Both the position numbers and the translations under genes were made by a program. Source: Paludibacteraceae bacterium (GTDB lineage: Bacteria > Bacteroidota > Bacteroidia > Bacteroidales > Paludibacteraceae). From it: DNA of 64,000 bases. The stretch is from contig CAJOMJ010000013.1 in assembly GCA_905235505.1 (NCBI GenBank), positions 1-64,000 of the forward strand, in the 5' to 3' direction. Below, piece after piece: positions 44,702-52,919 of this stretch. Positions within the stretch are counted from its first letter, which is position 1. Each line of letters starts with the position of its first letter. The notes under the pieces are model-generated. The model was not told the origin of the DNA. It was given only the letters and a program-made list of their open reading frames with translations, and did no database searches.

Positions 44702-44733
44702 TTTGCATATTTGAGATAAATGCAGTAATTTTG
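44702..44733 (+). promoter_or_regulatory. fba promoter (module shared with the CoA-transferase gene)
   Basis: TTTG, 20 bases, TAATTTTG. The 34 bases 44700-44733 match 55596-55629 with a single difference. Confidence 0.7.
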
Positions 44734-44781
44734 CAAGGTTATTTTGATAGAATCATAACAATCTTAAAACAATAATAAATC

Positions 44782-45780
44782 ATGGTAAGTTACAAAGATT
44801 TAGGCCTCGTGAACACGCGTGAGATGTTCAAGAAGGCAATCAACGGCGGTTATGCAATTCCCGCCTTTAATTTCAACAACATGGAGCAGTTGCAGGCAAT
44901 CATTAAGGCTTCTGCAGAAACCAAGAGTCCTGTTATCCTCCAAGTCAGCAAGGGTGCACGCAACTATGCCAACCAAACTCTGCTCCGCTACATGGCACAA
45001 GGTGCCGTGGAATACGCCAAGGAACTTGGTTGGGAGAACCCGCAAATCTGTCTGCACCTTGATCACGGTGACTCGTTTGAGCTTTGCAAGAGTTGCGTTG
45101 ATTTCGGCTTCTCGTCCGTCATGATTGATGCCAGCTCGCTCCCGTATGAGGAAAATATAGCTCTTACAAAGAAAGTGGTTGAGTATGCCCACCAATTTGA
45201 TGTAACCGTAGAAGCCGAACTCGGTGTGCTCGCCGGTGTTGAGGACGAAGTGGCATCGGAAGTAAGTCACTATACCAAACCTGAGGAGGTTGTTGATTTC
45301 GCTACCCGTACAGGTTGCGACAGTCTTGCTATCTCTATCGGTACCAGCCACGGAGCATATAAGTTCACTCCCGAGCAGTGTACCCGCGACCCGAAGACGG
45401 GCCGTCTTGTACCCCCGCCATTGGCTTTCGATGTGCTTGATGCCGTCATGGAACAACTCCCCGGTTTCCCGATAGTTCTTCATGGTTCTTCTTCTGTTCC
45501 TCAGGAGTATGTTGACATGATTAACCAATATGGAGGCAAACTGCCCGATGCAGTAGGTATTCCGGAAGAGCAACTCCGCAAGGCAGCTAAATCTGCAGTC
45601 TGCAAAATCAATATTGACTCCGACTCGCGTCTCGCTTTCACGGCAGCCGTGCGCAAGGTGTTCTGGGAGAAACCTGCCGAATTCGACCCGCGCAAATACT
45701 GCGGACCTGCCCGTGACCTGATGACAGAGCTCTACAAGCACAAAATCATCAATGTTCTCGGCTCCGACGGCAAAGCATAA
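44782..45780 (+). CDS. fba: Class II fructose-bisphosphate aldolase
   Basis: 332 residues. Cleaves fructose-1,6-bisphosphate in glycolysis with a divalent metal. The zinc ligand motif ICLHLDHGDSFE, FSSVMIDASSLPYEENI, VEAELGVLAGVEDEV and IVLHGSSSVPQEYVDMINQY are diagnostic. Codon use is more GC-rich and regular than in neighbours, as expected for a highly expressed gene. Confidence 0.96.
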   Translation: MVSYKDLGLVNTREMFKKAINGGYAIPAFNFNNMEQLQAIIKASAETKSPVILQVSKGARNYANQTLLRYMAQGAVEYAKELGWENPQICLHLDHGDSFELCKSCVDFGFSSVMIDASSLPYEENIALTKKVVEYAHQFDVTVEAELGVLAGVEDEVASEVSHYTKPEEVVDFATRTGCDSLAISIGTSHGAYKFTPEQCTRDPKTGRLVPPPLAFDVLDAVMEQLPGFPIVLHGSSSVPQEYVDMINQYGGKLPDAVGIPEEQLRKAAKSAVCKINIDSDSRLAFTAAVRKVFWEKPAEFDPRKYCGPARDLMTELYKHKIINVLGSDGKA

Positions 45781-45829
45781 CAGGTAACCGTGGGCTGCGC
45801 TCTTGCAACCCTGATTCCTAACTAACATA

Positions 45830-47236
45830 TTGGTTCCGCTGTTGGCAGAAAGGACTTCAAATATTCTTTTAGGCAAGGTCAGGGATGGTCTGCCTGTTAC
45901 AAAAGGAGAGCAAGCTAAACTTGCTCTCCTGCTTGCTCTGCCGGCGATTATCTCCCAACTTGTTACCATAGTTATGGAGAATGTGGATTCCGCCATGGTG
46001 GGGCATCTCGGAGCTGCCGCTTCTGCTTCTATCGGGCTTGTCAGCACATCAACCTGGCTCATGGGGGGAATCTGTTCCTCGCTTGCAGGAGGTTTTGCAG
46101 TGTTGGTGGCGCAAAGTATAGGTGCTAATGATTTCAACCGTGCGCAAACCATTCTGAAAAAGGCTGTATTCTTCACTTTCTGCCTCAGTCTTACCTTTGG
46201 TATTATAGGTTGTGTCATCTCGCCTTATCTGCCTGTTTGGTTAGGCGGAGGTGAGGATATAAGAAAAGATGCGACAATCTATTTTCTTGTATTCTCCGCC
46301 TCTATCCCTGTCTGGGAGATGAATTTTCTTATGGCGGCAATGCTTCGCAGTTCCGGCAATATGCTTGTACCGAGTGTGGTCAATATGTGTGTCTGTTTGC
46401 TTAATGTTGTGTTCAACTATGTCTTCATTTTCGTTCTCGGACTTGGTGTACTCGGTGCAGCTCTCGGCACTCTCTGTGCAGTGTTGCTGTCCGCTATAGT
46501 GCTTGTTGTCTATGTATTCCTCTTTTCCAAGGAACTATCTCCATTGCATCTGAGAAAGGTAAAACAAGATGACATGGAATCCGCTGCACCTGTTTTGCGC
46601 CCGGCGCTGCATATAGGTATTCCCATGGCAGTGCAGCATATTGCTATTTGTTCGGCACATATAATCACCACGCTCATCGTCGCCCCTCTCGGCACCGTTG
46701 CCATTGCTGCGCACGCATTCGGTATCACTATAGAAGGGCTGTGTTATATGCCGGGCTATGGTATTGGTGATGCCGCCACAACTCTCATCGGGCAGTCTAT
46801 AGGAGCCAAACGCCCCGACCTCAGACATTCGTTCTCGTATATTACTCTGTTGCTTGCTGTGGCATTCATGACTTTCATGGGCATACTTATGTATTGCGGT
46901 GTGCCTTGGCTCATGCCGCTCATGACACCCGATACAGCCGTGCAGATGCTTACTGTCGAATGTTTGCGCATAGAGGCTTTTGCAGAACCTATGTATGCAG
47001 CGTCTATTGTCATCTTCAGCATCTTTGTAGGTGCAGGTGACACCAAAGTGCCTGCTGCCATGAATCTCGGCTCTATATGGTTGGTTCGCCTGCCACTTGC
47101 TTTGATTCTTGCACGGTATATCGGACTTCGCGGGGTGTGGATAGCCATGTGTGCCGAACTATGTTTCCGCGGGTTCATCTTTATTATCCGCCTGCTCCGC
47201 AAAGAACCGCTTATGTGCAAATCCGTAAACGTATAA
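45830..47236 (+). CDS. MATE family multidrug/cation antiporter
   Basis: 468 residues with twelve predicted membrane helices in two similar halves. Features such as LLALPAIISQLVTIVMENVD, AMVGHLGAAASASIGL, PVWEMNFLMAAMLRSSGNM and PGYGIGDAATTLIGQSIGAK are typical of MATE exporters. No ATG lies near the start. Translation probably begins at TTG 45830; another TTG shortly after is possible. It has no linked regulator, and its substrate is unknown. Confidence 0.9.
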   Translation: MVPLLAERTSNILLGKVRDGLPVTKGEQAKLALLLALPAIISQLVTIVMENVDSAMVGHLGAAASASIGLVSTSTWLMGGICSSLAGGFAVLVAQSIGANDFNRAQTILKKAVFFTFCLSLTFGIIGCVISPYLPVWLGGGEDIRKDATIYFLVFSASIPVWEMNFLMAAMLRSSGNMLVPSVVNMCVCLLNVVFNYVFIFVLGLGVLGAALGTLCAVLLSAIVLVVYVFLFSKELSPLHLRKVKQDDMESAAPVLRPALHIGIPMAVQHIAICSAHIITTLIVAPLGTVAIAAHAFGITIEGLCYMPGYGIGDAATTLIGQSIGAKRPDLRHSFSYITLLLAVAFMTFMGILMYCGVPWLMPLMTPDTAVQMLTVECLRIEAFAEPMYAASIVIFSIFVGAGDTKVPAAMNLGSIWLVRLPLALILARYIGLRGVWIAMCAELCFRGFIFIIRLLRKEPLMCKSVNV

Positions 47237-47281
47237 CCGCTTGACAAACGACATTATTATTCACAAAAAAACCATATCACC

Positions 47282-48133
47282 ATGAAAGAAATCATCAATC
47301 AGGAATTCGGAGGTGAACGACCGCTATACAGATCCGATGGTCTGCACATCACCTCTGTCACTATTCACCCCGGCGAATCTTCCGTGAAAGAGAGCCGCAA
47401 TATCATAGCCGATAGATGCCGCTTCGAGGGCAAGTATGTATTTTGGGAGAACGACGGGGTTCTCTGCCGTGATTGTCTCTTCACCGAATCAGCGCGTTCT
47501 TCGGTATGGTATAGCAGGAATATCACTTTCCGTAATTGCCGTGTTGAGGCACCCAAGATGTTCCGCCGTGCATGCAATATTGATATTGAAAACGTGCAGA
47601 TACCCCATGGCGAAGAGACTTTCTGGGATTGCTCTTCCGTCAAACTCAGAAATGTGCAGATAGCCGAGGCCGACTATCTCTTTATGCATTCCTCTGATAT
47701 TGACATTCAGGATTACCGGCAGGACGGCAACTATAGTTTCCAATATGCTGACAATGTGGTCATACACAATGCCGTTATCAATTCAAAGGACTCTTTCTGG
47801 GAGTCTCAATACTGCACCCTTTACGACTGTGAAATCAATGGTGAATATCTCGGTTGGTATTCAAAGAACCTGAGACTTGTACGGTGCCGTATTACAGGTA
47901 CACAGCCGTTGTGCTATTGCGAGAACCTTGTGTTGGAGGATTGTACCTTCGGAGATGATGCCGACCTCGCTTTCGAGTATTCCACCATAAGAGCAACAAT
48001 ATGCGGACATGTCGTAAGTATCAAGAACCCGACCTCCGGATATATACGGGTGGAATCAGTCTCGGAAATCATTATTGACGATAACCGGAAACAACCCGCC
48101 GACTGCGTGATAGAAGTCGGTGGAAACGACTAA
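47282..48133 (+). CDS. DUF3737 family right-handed beta-helix protein
   Basis: 283 residues without a signal peptide. The sequence is a series of 20-25-residue coils with repeating hydrophobic/Cys ladders (CRFEGKYVFWEND, CLFTESARSSVWYSRNITFR, CRVEAPKMFRRACNIDIENV, CTLYDCEINGEYLGWYSKN). That is the pattern of DUF3737, a beta-helix family of unknown function found in gut bacteria. It sits between the MATE gene and the MalY/PatB-type gene with gaps of 45-55 bases, which may indicate one transcript. Confidence 0.85.
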   Translation: MKEIINQEFGGERPLYRSDGLHITSVTIHPGESSVKESRNIIADRCRFEGKYVFWENDGVLCRDCLFTESARSSVWYSRNITFRNCRVEAPKMFRRACNIDIENVQIPHGEETFWDCSSVKLRNVQIAEADYLFMHSSDIDIQDYRQDGNYSFQYADNVVIHNAVINSKDSFWESQYCTLYDCEINGEYLGWYSKNLRLVRCRITGTQPLCYCENLVLEDCTFGDDADLAFEYSTIRATICGHVVSIKNPTSGYIRVESVSEIIIDDNRKQPADCVIEVGGND

Positions 48134-48188
48134 AACAGAGGGTAGGGTATATCGAATATGTTAAACACACTCTTAACCGACAAATACT

Positions 48189-49376
48189 ATGCTTGAATTT
48201 GTAAATCGTACAGGGTCTGACTGCTACAAGTGGGACTCGGAAGAGGCCAAAGGCAAACTGCCGCTTTGGGTGGCAGACATGGATTTCAAAGCAGCACCCG
48301 CCATACGCTATGCTCTTCAGCGCAGACTTGACCATGGCGTATTTGGCTATAACATTGTGCCGCAACGCTATTTCGATGCAGTAAGCAATTGGTTCAGCCG
48401 CCGCCACGGTTGGCATGGCATAAAGCGTGAACAACTGATACCAACCATAGGAGTAGTACCGGCTCTGTCGGCTGTACTGAGGGCGCTTAGTTGGCGCGAG
48501 CGTCCATGGGCGGAAAACGGCAGAATGAAAGTACTCACACTAACCCCTGCATATAACTGCTTCTTTAGCAGTATCAGAAATCTTGATGCCGAGTTGGTAG
48601 AGTGCAGACTGATTGAAATAAACGGCAGGTATGAAATAGACTGGACGGATTTCGAGAAGAAGATAGAGCAGTCGGATGTGTTTATTTTCTGTAATCCTCA
48701 CAACCCGACAGGCAGAGTGTGGACCCGTGATGAGATAATCCGTATTCAAGGGATATGCGAGTTTTACGGTATATTCGTCATATCGGACGAGATACATTGC
48801 GAGATAGTGATGCCCGGGCACGAGTATATTCCGTATGCTTCGCTCATGGAGCCGGACGATGACTATTATTGTGTCCTCACCTCCGCCTCAAAGGCATTCA
48901 ACTTGGCAGGGCTGCAGTGCGCATGCATATACGTGCCCGACCTGCCGATGTACGAACAGGTTAACCGCGCCATTAATGTTCATGAGGTTTGCGATCTCAA
49001 CCCCTTCGGAATAGAGGCTGCCATTGCCGCATATAATGAATGTGAGGATTGGATTGACGAACTTAATCAGCAGATATATAGCAACTATCAGCTGTTAGAT
49101 GATTTTATTGCGAAGTATCTCCCCCAATTGCATCTGACACCTCTCGAAGGTACTTATCTTGCGTGGGTGAACATAAAGAATACAGGTATGCGCGCCGAGC
49201 AGTTATGCCGTCAGTTGTCGGAAAAAGAGAATGTGTTGTTCAATCCGTCTGAAATGTATGGTGTAAGCGGATATATAAGAATTAACCTCGCCACATCCGA
49301 AGAGATACTGCTTGAGTCGCTTTCAAGACTGCAACATTTTCTTCTCAATAGTGCTGTGGACGTGCAACAGAAGTAG
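48189..49376 (+). CDS. MalY/PatB-type PLP-dependent C-S lyase / aminotransferase
   Basis: 395 residues. A fold-type I PLP enzyme; the MalY/PatB group splits cystathionine or cysteine conjugates. The opening CYKWDSEEAKGKLPLWVADMD is the family signature. FCNPHNPTGRVW, VISDEIHCEIVMPGH and the PLP lysine in TSASKAFNLAGLQ (Lys235) follow. The real substrate cannot be read from sequence; the common annotation is cystathionine beta-lyase. Confidence 0.9.
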   Translation: MLEFVNRTGSDCYKWDSEEAKGKLPLWVADMDFKAAPAIRYALQRRLDHGVFGYNIVPQRYFDAVSNWFSRRHGWHGIKREQLIPTIGVVPALSAVLRALSWRERPWAENGRMKVLTLTPAYNCFFSSIRNLDAELVECRLIEINGRYEIDWTDFEKKIEQSDVFIFCNPHNPTGRVWTRDEIIRIQGICEFYGIFVISDEIHCEIVMPGHEYIPYASLMEPDDDYYCVLTSASKAFNLAGLQCACIYVPDLPMYEQVNRAINVHEVCDLNPFGIEAAIAAYNECEDWIDELNQQIYSNYQLLDDFIAKYLPQLHLTPLEGTYLAWVNIKNTGMRAEQLCRQLSEKENVLFNPSEMYGVSGYIRINLATSEEILLESLSRLQHFLLNSAVDVQQK

Positions 49377-49438
49377 ATAACCAATGCGTCCGAATATAAT
49401 TTCACGGCATGAAAAAAAATATAAAATATCACTTAATA

Positions 49439-49470
49439 TTTGTGTAATTGAAAAGTTTGCAGTAATTTTG
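49439..49470 (+). promoter_or_regulatory. rpmH promoter
   Basis: TTTG, 20 bases ending TTTGCAG, then TAATTTTG. The GCAGTAATTTTG end is the same as in the fba and CoA-transferase promoters. The leader is about 70 bases. Confidence 0.7.
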
Positions 49471-49549
49471 CACGCTTTTTCGCCCCATGGCGACATTTAA
49501 ATGTAAATATAAACTGTCTTCGTGAGAAGGCCAAAAACAGGATAAAACG

Positions 49550-49708
49550 ATGAAAAGAACATTTCAACCCTCGCAGCGCAAGAGACGCAACAAACACGGA
49601 TTCCGTGAGAGAATGGCTACCGCAAATGGTCGTCGCGTATTGGCAGCCCGCCGTGCTAAAGGTCGCAAGAAACTGACGGTAGCAGACGAAGGACGCCACA
49701 AATATTGA
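49550..49708 (+). CDS. rpmH: 50S ribosomal protein L34
   Basis: 52 residues, starting [20 protein letters not shown], then [20 protein letters not shown] and [12 protein letters not shown]. This is a complete bL34, a very basic protein of the large subunit. It is too short for a 60-residue cut-off and easily missed. Unlike the classic arrangement it is not next to dnaA or rnpA. Confidence 0.97.
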   Translation: MKRTFQPSQRKRRNKHGFRERMATANGRRVLAARRAKGRKKLTVADEGRHKY

Positions 49709-49757
49709 TACGCTAAAAGTTCATAAAACGCATAGCAATAGCGGCAAAACACACTGC

Positions 49758-49806
49758 GGGAAAAGAGATGAGGATGTCTCCTTTCCCCTTGTTTCGTTTT
49801 TTAGAG
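49758..49806 (+). terminator. Probable rpmH terminator
   Basis: Stem GGGAAAAGAGA/TCTCCTTTCCC (49758-49768 with 49777-49787, one mismatch), then CTTGTTTCG and a T run. Confidence 0.55.
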
Positions 49807-49871
49807 AGTATGGTAAATGACTTATGATTTACCGGTTTTGTAGTTAATTGATTCGATAAATCACTACTGAA

Positions 49872-50210
49872 ATGCAAACCACAAGACAACAGAAAATAGA
49901 GCGGCTTATACAAAAAGACTTGAGCGACATTTTTCTTGGTTACACGCGTCGTATGCACGGAGTACTTATCTCGGTAAGCGAAGTGAGAATATCTCCTGAC
50001 CTGAGTATAGCGCATGTTTATCTCAGCATTTTTCCTTCAAGCCGTGCTCAGGAGATGATGACGCTTATAGAGCAAGAGCATGGCAAGATTCGCGGTGAGA
50101 TGGGAACTCTTGAGAGAAACCAACTCAGGATAATACCCGAACTGTATTTCCATCTTGATGAGACCATTGACAAGATGGAACACATAGATAAACTGCTACA
50201 CGAGGGTTAA
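49872..50210 (+). CDS. rbfA: Ribosome-binding factor A
   Basis: 112 residues. A KH-type protein that binds the 30S subunit late in assembly. Recognised by TTRQQKIERLIQKDLSDIF, the VSEVRISPDLSIAHVYLSIF strand pair and RIIPELYFHLDETIDKMEHI at the end. It lies 33 bases upstream of the permease gene, an order common in Bacteroidales. Confidence 0.94.
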   Translation: MQTTRQQKIERLIQKDLSDIFLGYTRRMHGVLISVSEVRISPDLSIAHVYLSIFPSSRAQEMMTLIEQEHGKIRGEMGTLERNQLRIIPELYFHLDETIDKMEHIDKLLHEG

Positions 50211-50243
50211 AGGCTTAGAAGCATTGCCCAAGTTTTACTACCA

Positions 50244-51461
50244 ATGAATAAAACATCGCTGAGAATAGCATGGCGGTACCTGTTTCAGAAGAAGAGTCAG
50301 AATGCTATAAACATAGTATCGGGCATCAGCGCAACAGGAGTGGCGGTTGTAACAGCTGCCATGGTGATGGTGCTCTCCGTACTGAACGGCTTCGGAGCAT
50401 TGGTAGAGCAGATGTTTTCACAGTTCGACCCTGACCTGAAGATAACTGCTTCCTCAGGCAAACATTTCAATACCGATACAGAACAGTTCCAACTTCTTAA
50501 GAACCTGCCCTATGTGGATGTGTATTCCGAAACGGTGGAAGAAACGGGGCTTGTAGAGTATGTAGGCAAACAAGTGCCTGCCATACTGAAAGGGGTTGAT
50601 GACAACTTCCCGGAACTCACACATATAGACTCCATTCTCGTAGATGGCAAATTCTCAATCACTACCAACAACCTTCAATGTCTGCTTGGTATAGGTCTTG
50701 CCAACCAAATAGGTGTAAGTGCGCAGACTATAGGGGGAGTGCGTTTGTATGCGCCCAAGCGGGAGGGTAGGGTAAACATGATGCGACCCGACAGGAGTTT
50801 CAATCAGGCAAGTGCTTTTATCTCAGGTACATTCGCAGTCAATCAAACAGAGTACGACGACAAATACATGCTCATCTCTCTCTCTCTTGCCCGAATGCTG
50901 TTTGACTATAACGACAATGAGGCAACGGCGGTGGAGATTAGTCTGAAAGACGGAGTAAGCCAAAAGAAAGCAAAGCGTGAGATAGCGGAGTTGTTAGGTG
51001 AGAGATATTGCGTAAAAGACAGGTACGAGCAGCAGGAGGACTTTTTCAAGATAATGCAGGTGGAGAAGGCGCTTACTGTCATTTTGCTCGTCTTCATACT
51101 GCTCCTTGCTTCTTTCAATATCGTGGGGTCGTTGTCGATGTTGATGATAGACAAGCGTGAAGATGCCGTGATACTTCATAATCTTGGGGCAGACAGACAG
51201 ATGTTGAGCCGCATTTTCCTGTATGAAGGTTGGATGATTTCGTTGCTCGGGGCGGCAATAGGGCTGCTGACAGGTGTAATGCTGTCGTTGGGGCAACAAT
51301 ATTTCGGGTGGATAAAACTCGGTACGGGAACAGAATATATTATCAGTGCATATCCGGTACAAGTGCAGGCTCTTGACGTACTGCTTGTTGCGGTGGTTGT
51401 ATGTCTTCTCGGCTTCCTTGCCGCGTGGATACCGAGCAGAAAAATCAAGAGTATCAAGTAG
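50244..51461 (+). CDS. LolC/LolE-type ABC permease (FtsX-like)
   Basis: 405 residues. The N-terminal helix after IAWRYLFQKKSQNAINIVSG, a large periplasmic domain (about 50-265) and three C-terminal helices (VILLVFILLLASFNIVGSLS, ISLLGAAIGLLTGVMLS, VLLVAVVVCLLGFLAAW) match the LolC/E family of lipoprotein-releasing permeases. The likely ATPase partner is the LolD-type protein at 43013. No second permease is seen, so a homodimer is probable. Confidence 0.88.
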   Translation: MNKTSLRIAWRYLFQKKSQNAINIVSGISATGVAVVTAAMVMVLSVLNGFGALVEQMFSQFDPDLKITASSGKHFNTDTEQFQLLKNLPYVDVYSETVEETGLVEYVGKQVPAILKGVDDNFPELTHIDSILVDGKFSITTNNLQCLLGIGLANQIGVSAQTIGGVRLYAPKREGRVNMMRPDRSFNQASAFISGTFAVNQTEYDDKYMLISLSLARMLFDYNDNEATAVEISLKDGVSQKKAKREIAELLGERYCVKDRYEQQEDFFKIMQVEKALTVILLVFILLLASFNIVGSLSMLMIDKREDAVILHNLGADRQMLSRIFLYEGWMISLLGAAIGLLTGVMLSLGQQYFGWIKLGTGTEYIISAYPVQVQALDVLLVAVVVCLLGFLAAWIPSRKIKSIK

Positions 51462-51474
51462 AAAAACTATATTT

Positions 51475-52038
51475 ATGAAGTACAAATTCCACATATTGCT
51501 TTTGCTTGTTTTGGCAGTTGCTTGCACTCCGAATCAGCGTCCTGAGCGCAAACCTCTTGCAGATACCTCTTTCGACAAGGCATATAGCAGAAACTATGGC
51601 GCACATTATCTCACGCGCGGCATAGAGCAGAATGTTATTGACCTTGACCTGTATAGCGGAAATCTCGGTCTCGACTCTGCAAATCATATTGTCGGCACAG
51701 GCACCAATCTCTACTTGTCCGACATCTTTATCCCTGCTTCGGAAAACAAACTGCATGATGCCGAGGGCGAAGAACTGATTTTTGCAAGCGACACAACGGG
51801 TGCAGAATATACATTTCTTCCCGGAGTGGATTACGACGGCAACATCAGCGGAGCCTACCTGCTTAATATCACAGAAGGCAACCTCACGTCTTACACCGTG
51901 TTTGACGAGGGTTCTTTCACTGTAAACCATGCAGCAGACACTACGCGTATTCACTTTGTTTTCAAGTACACTCAGAGCAGCGTCCGCCTTACCTACGAAG
52001 CAGATTTTTGCGGTGTTATAGAATATGACAGGAAATGA
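51475..52038 (+). CDS. Lipoprotein of unknown function
   Basis: 187 residues from ATG 51475, 13 bases after the permease stop. Lipobox AVAC (Cys17). The mature part is beta-rich (NVIDLDLYSGNLGLDSANHI, GAYLLNITEGNLTSYTVFDE), possibly a lipocalin-like or jelly-roll fold. No domain was recognised. It overlaps xerD by ATGA, and the whole stretch rbfA to the DUF5686 gene appears to be one operon. Confidence 0.7.
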   Translation: MKYKFHILLLLVLAVACTPNQRPERKPLADTSFDKAYSRNYGAHYLTRGIEQNVIDLDLYSGNLGLDSANHIVGTGTNLYLSDIFIPASENKLHDAEGEELIFASDTTGAEYTFLPGVDYDGNISGAYLLNITEGNLTSYTVFDEGSFTVNHAADTTRIHFVFKYTQSSVRLTYEADFCGVIEYDRK

Positions 52039-52919
52039 TCTACCGCCAATATCATACTTACCTTCGTCTTGAACGCTCTTTGTCAGACAATACGGTGGAG
52101 AGTTATGAACAGGACTTGCAGAAGTTGCGCGACTATTGCAAAAAGAACGGTATAGACCCTGTGAAAGCCACGTATGACGACCTGCAGGAGTTTCTATATA
52201 CACAGTTCAAGACTGACACCAATCCGCGCTCTCAGGCACGTATCATTTCGGGTATCCGCTCTTTCTACAAATTTCTCCTCTACAATAATTACATCGACCA
52301 AAACCCTGCCGAACTGCTCTCGCAACCACGTCTTGGCACTCACCTCCCCGAAGTGCTGTCTGTGGAGGAGATAGACAGTATGATTGCCTGTATTGATTTG
52401 AGCAAGGCGGAAGGCAGACGCAACCGTGCCATAATCGAGATGCTCTACGGTTCAGGGCTGCGGGTAAGCGAACTTGTAGCCCTCCGCTTGAGCAATATGT
52501 ATCAGGAACAAGGATATATGCTCGTTGAGGGCAAGGGTAGCAAACAGCGGCTTGTACCCATCTCTGATGAGGCGCAAAAGCAGTTCAACCTGTGGAAAAC
52601 AGACAGAGCAATGCTTGATATCAAACCCGAGGCTGCCGACTATGCCTTCCTTAACCGATATGGCAGACCTCTCACACGCTCCATGATTTTCCATATAGTG
52701 AAAGAGTTGGCGGCACAAGCCGGTATAAAAAAGAATATATCTCCCCACACTCTACGACATAGTTTTGCCACGCACCTCCTGCAGAACGGAGCCGACCTGC
52801 GCATTATTCAGCAACTGCTCGGACACGAAAGTATCACCACTACCGAAATATATACTCATATCGATGTAGAGGACTTGCGACGCGCCATTCTAAAGTATCA
52901 CCCCAAGAATCAGCATTGA
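52035..52919 (+). CDS. xerD: Tyrosine recombinase XerD
   Basis: 294 residues. Acts with XerC at dif to resolve chromosome dimers. N-terminal SAM-like core-binding domain (1-100), then the catalytic domain with Arg143 (YGSGLRVSE), Lys in EGKGSKQRLVP, His238/Arg241 (PHTLRHSFATHLL), His264 (LLGHES) and Tyr273 (EIYTHID). It is embedded in an envelope-gene operon, not beside an attachment site, so the housekeeping XerD role is preferred to a mobile-element integrase. Confidence 0.93.
   Translation: MIYRQYHTYLRLERSLSDNTVESYEQDLQKLRDYCKKNGIDPVKATYDDLQEFLYTQFKTDTNPRSQARIISGIRSFYKFLLYNNYIDQNPAELLSQPRLGTHLPEVLSVEEIDSMIACIDLSKAEGRRNRAIIEMLYGSGLRVSELVALRLSNMYQEQGYMLVEGKGSKQRLVPISDEAQKQFNLWKTDRAMLDIKPEAADYAFLNRYGRPLTRSMIFHIVKELAAQAGIKKNISPHTLRHSFATHLLQNGADLRIIQQLLGHESITTTEIYTHIDVEDLRRAILKYHPKNQH

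Noticed and set aside
44800..46218. Minus-strand 472-codon frame opposite fba and the MATE gene
   Set aside because: It spans two well-identified plus-strand genes and has no recognisable domain or promoter.
52035..52919. Integrase of a mobile element
   Set aside because: The protein matches housekeeping XerD in length and motifs and is locked by ATGA/TTGA overlaps into an envelope-gene operon. No attachment sites or phage genes are nearby.
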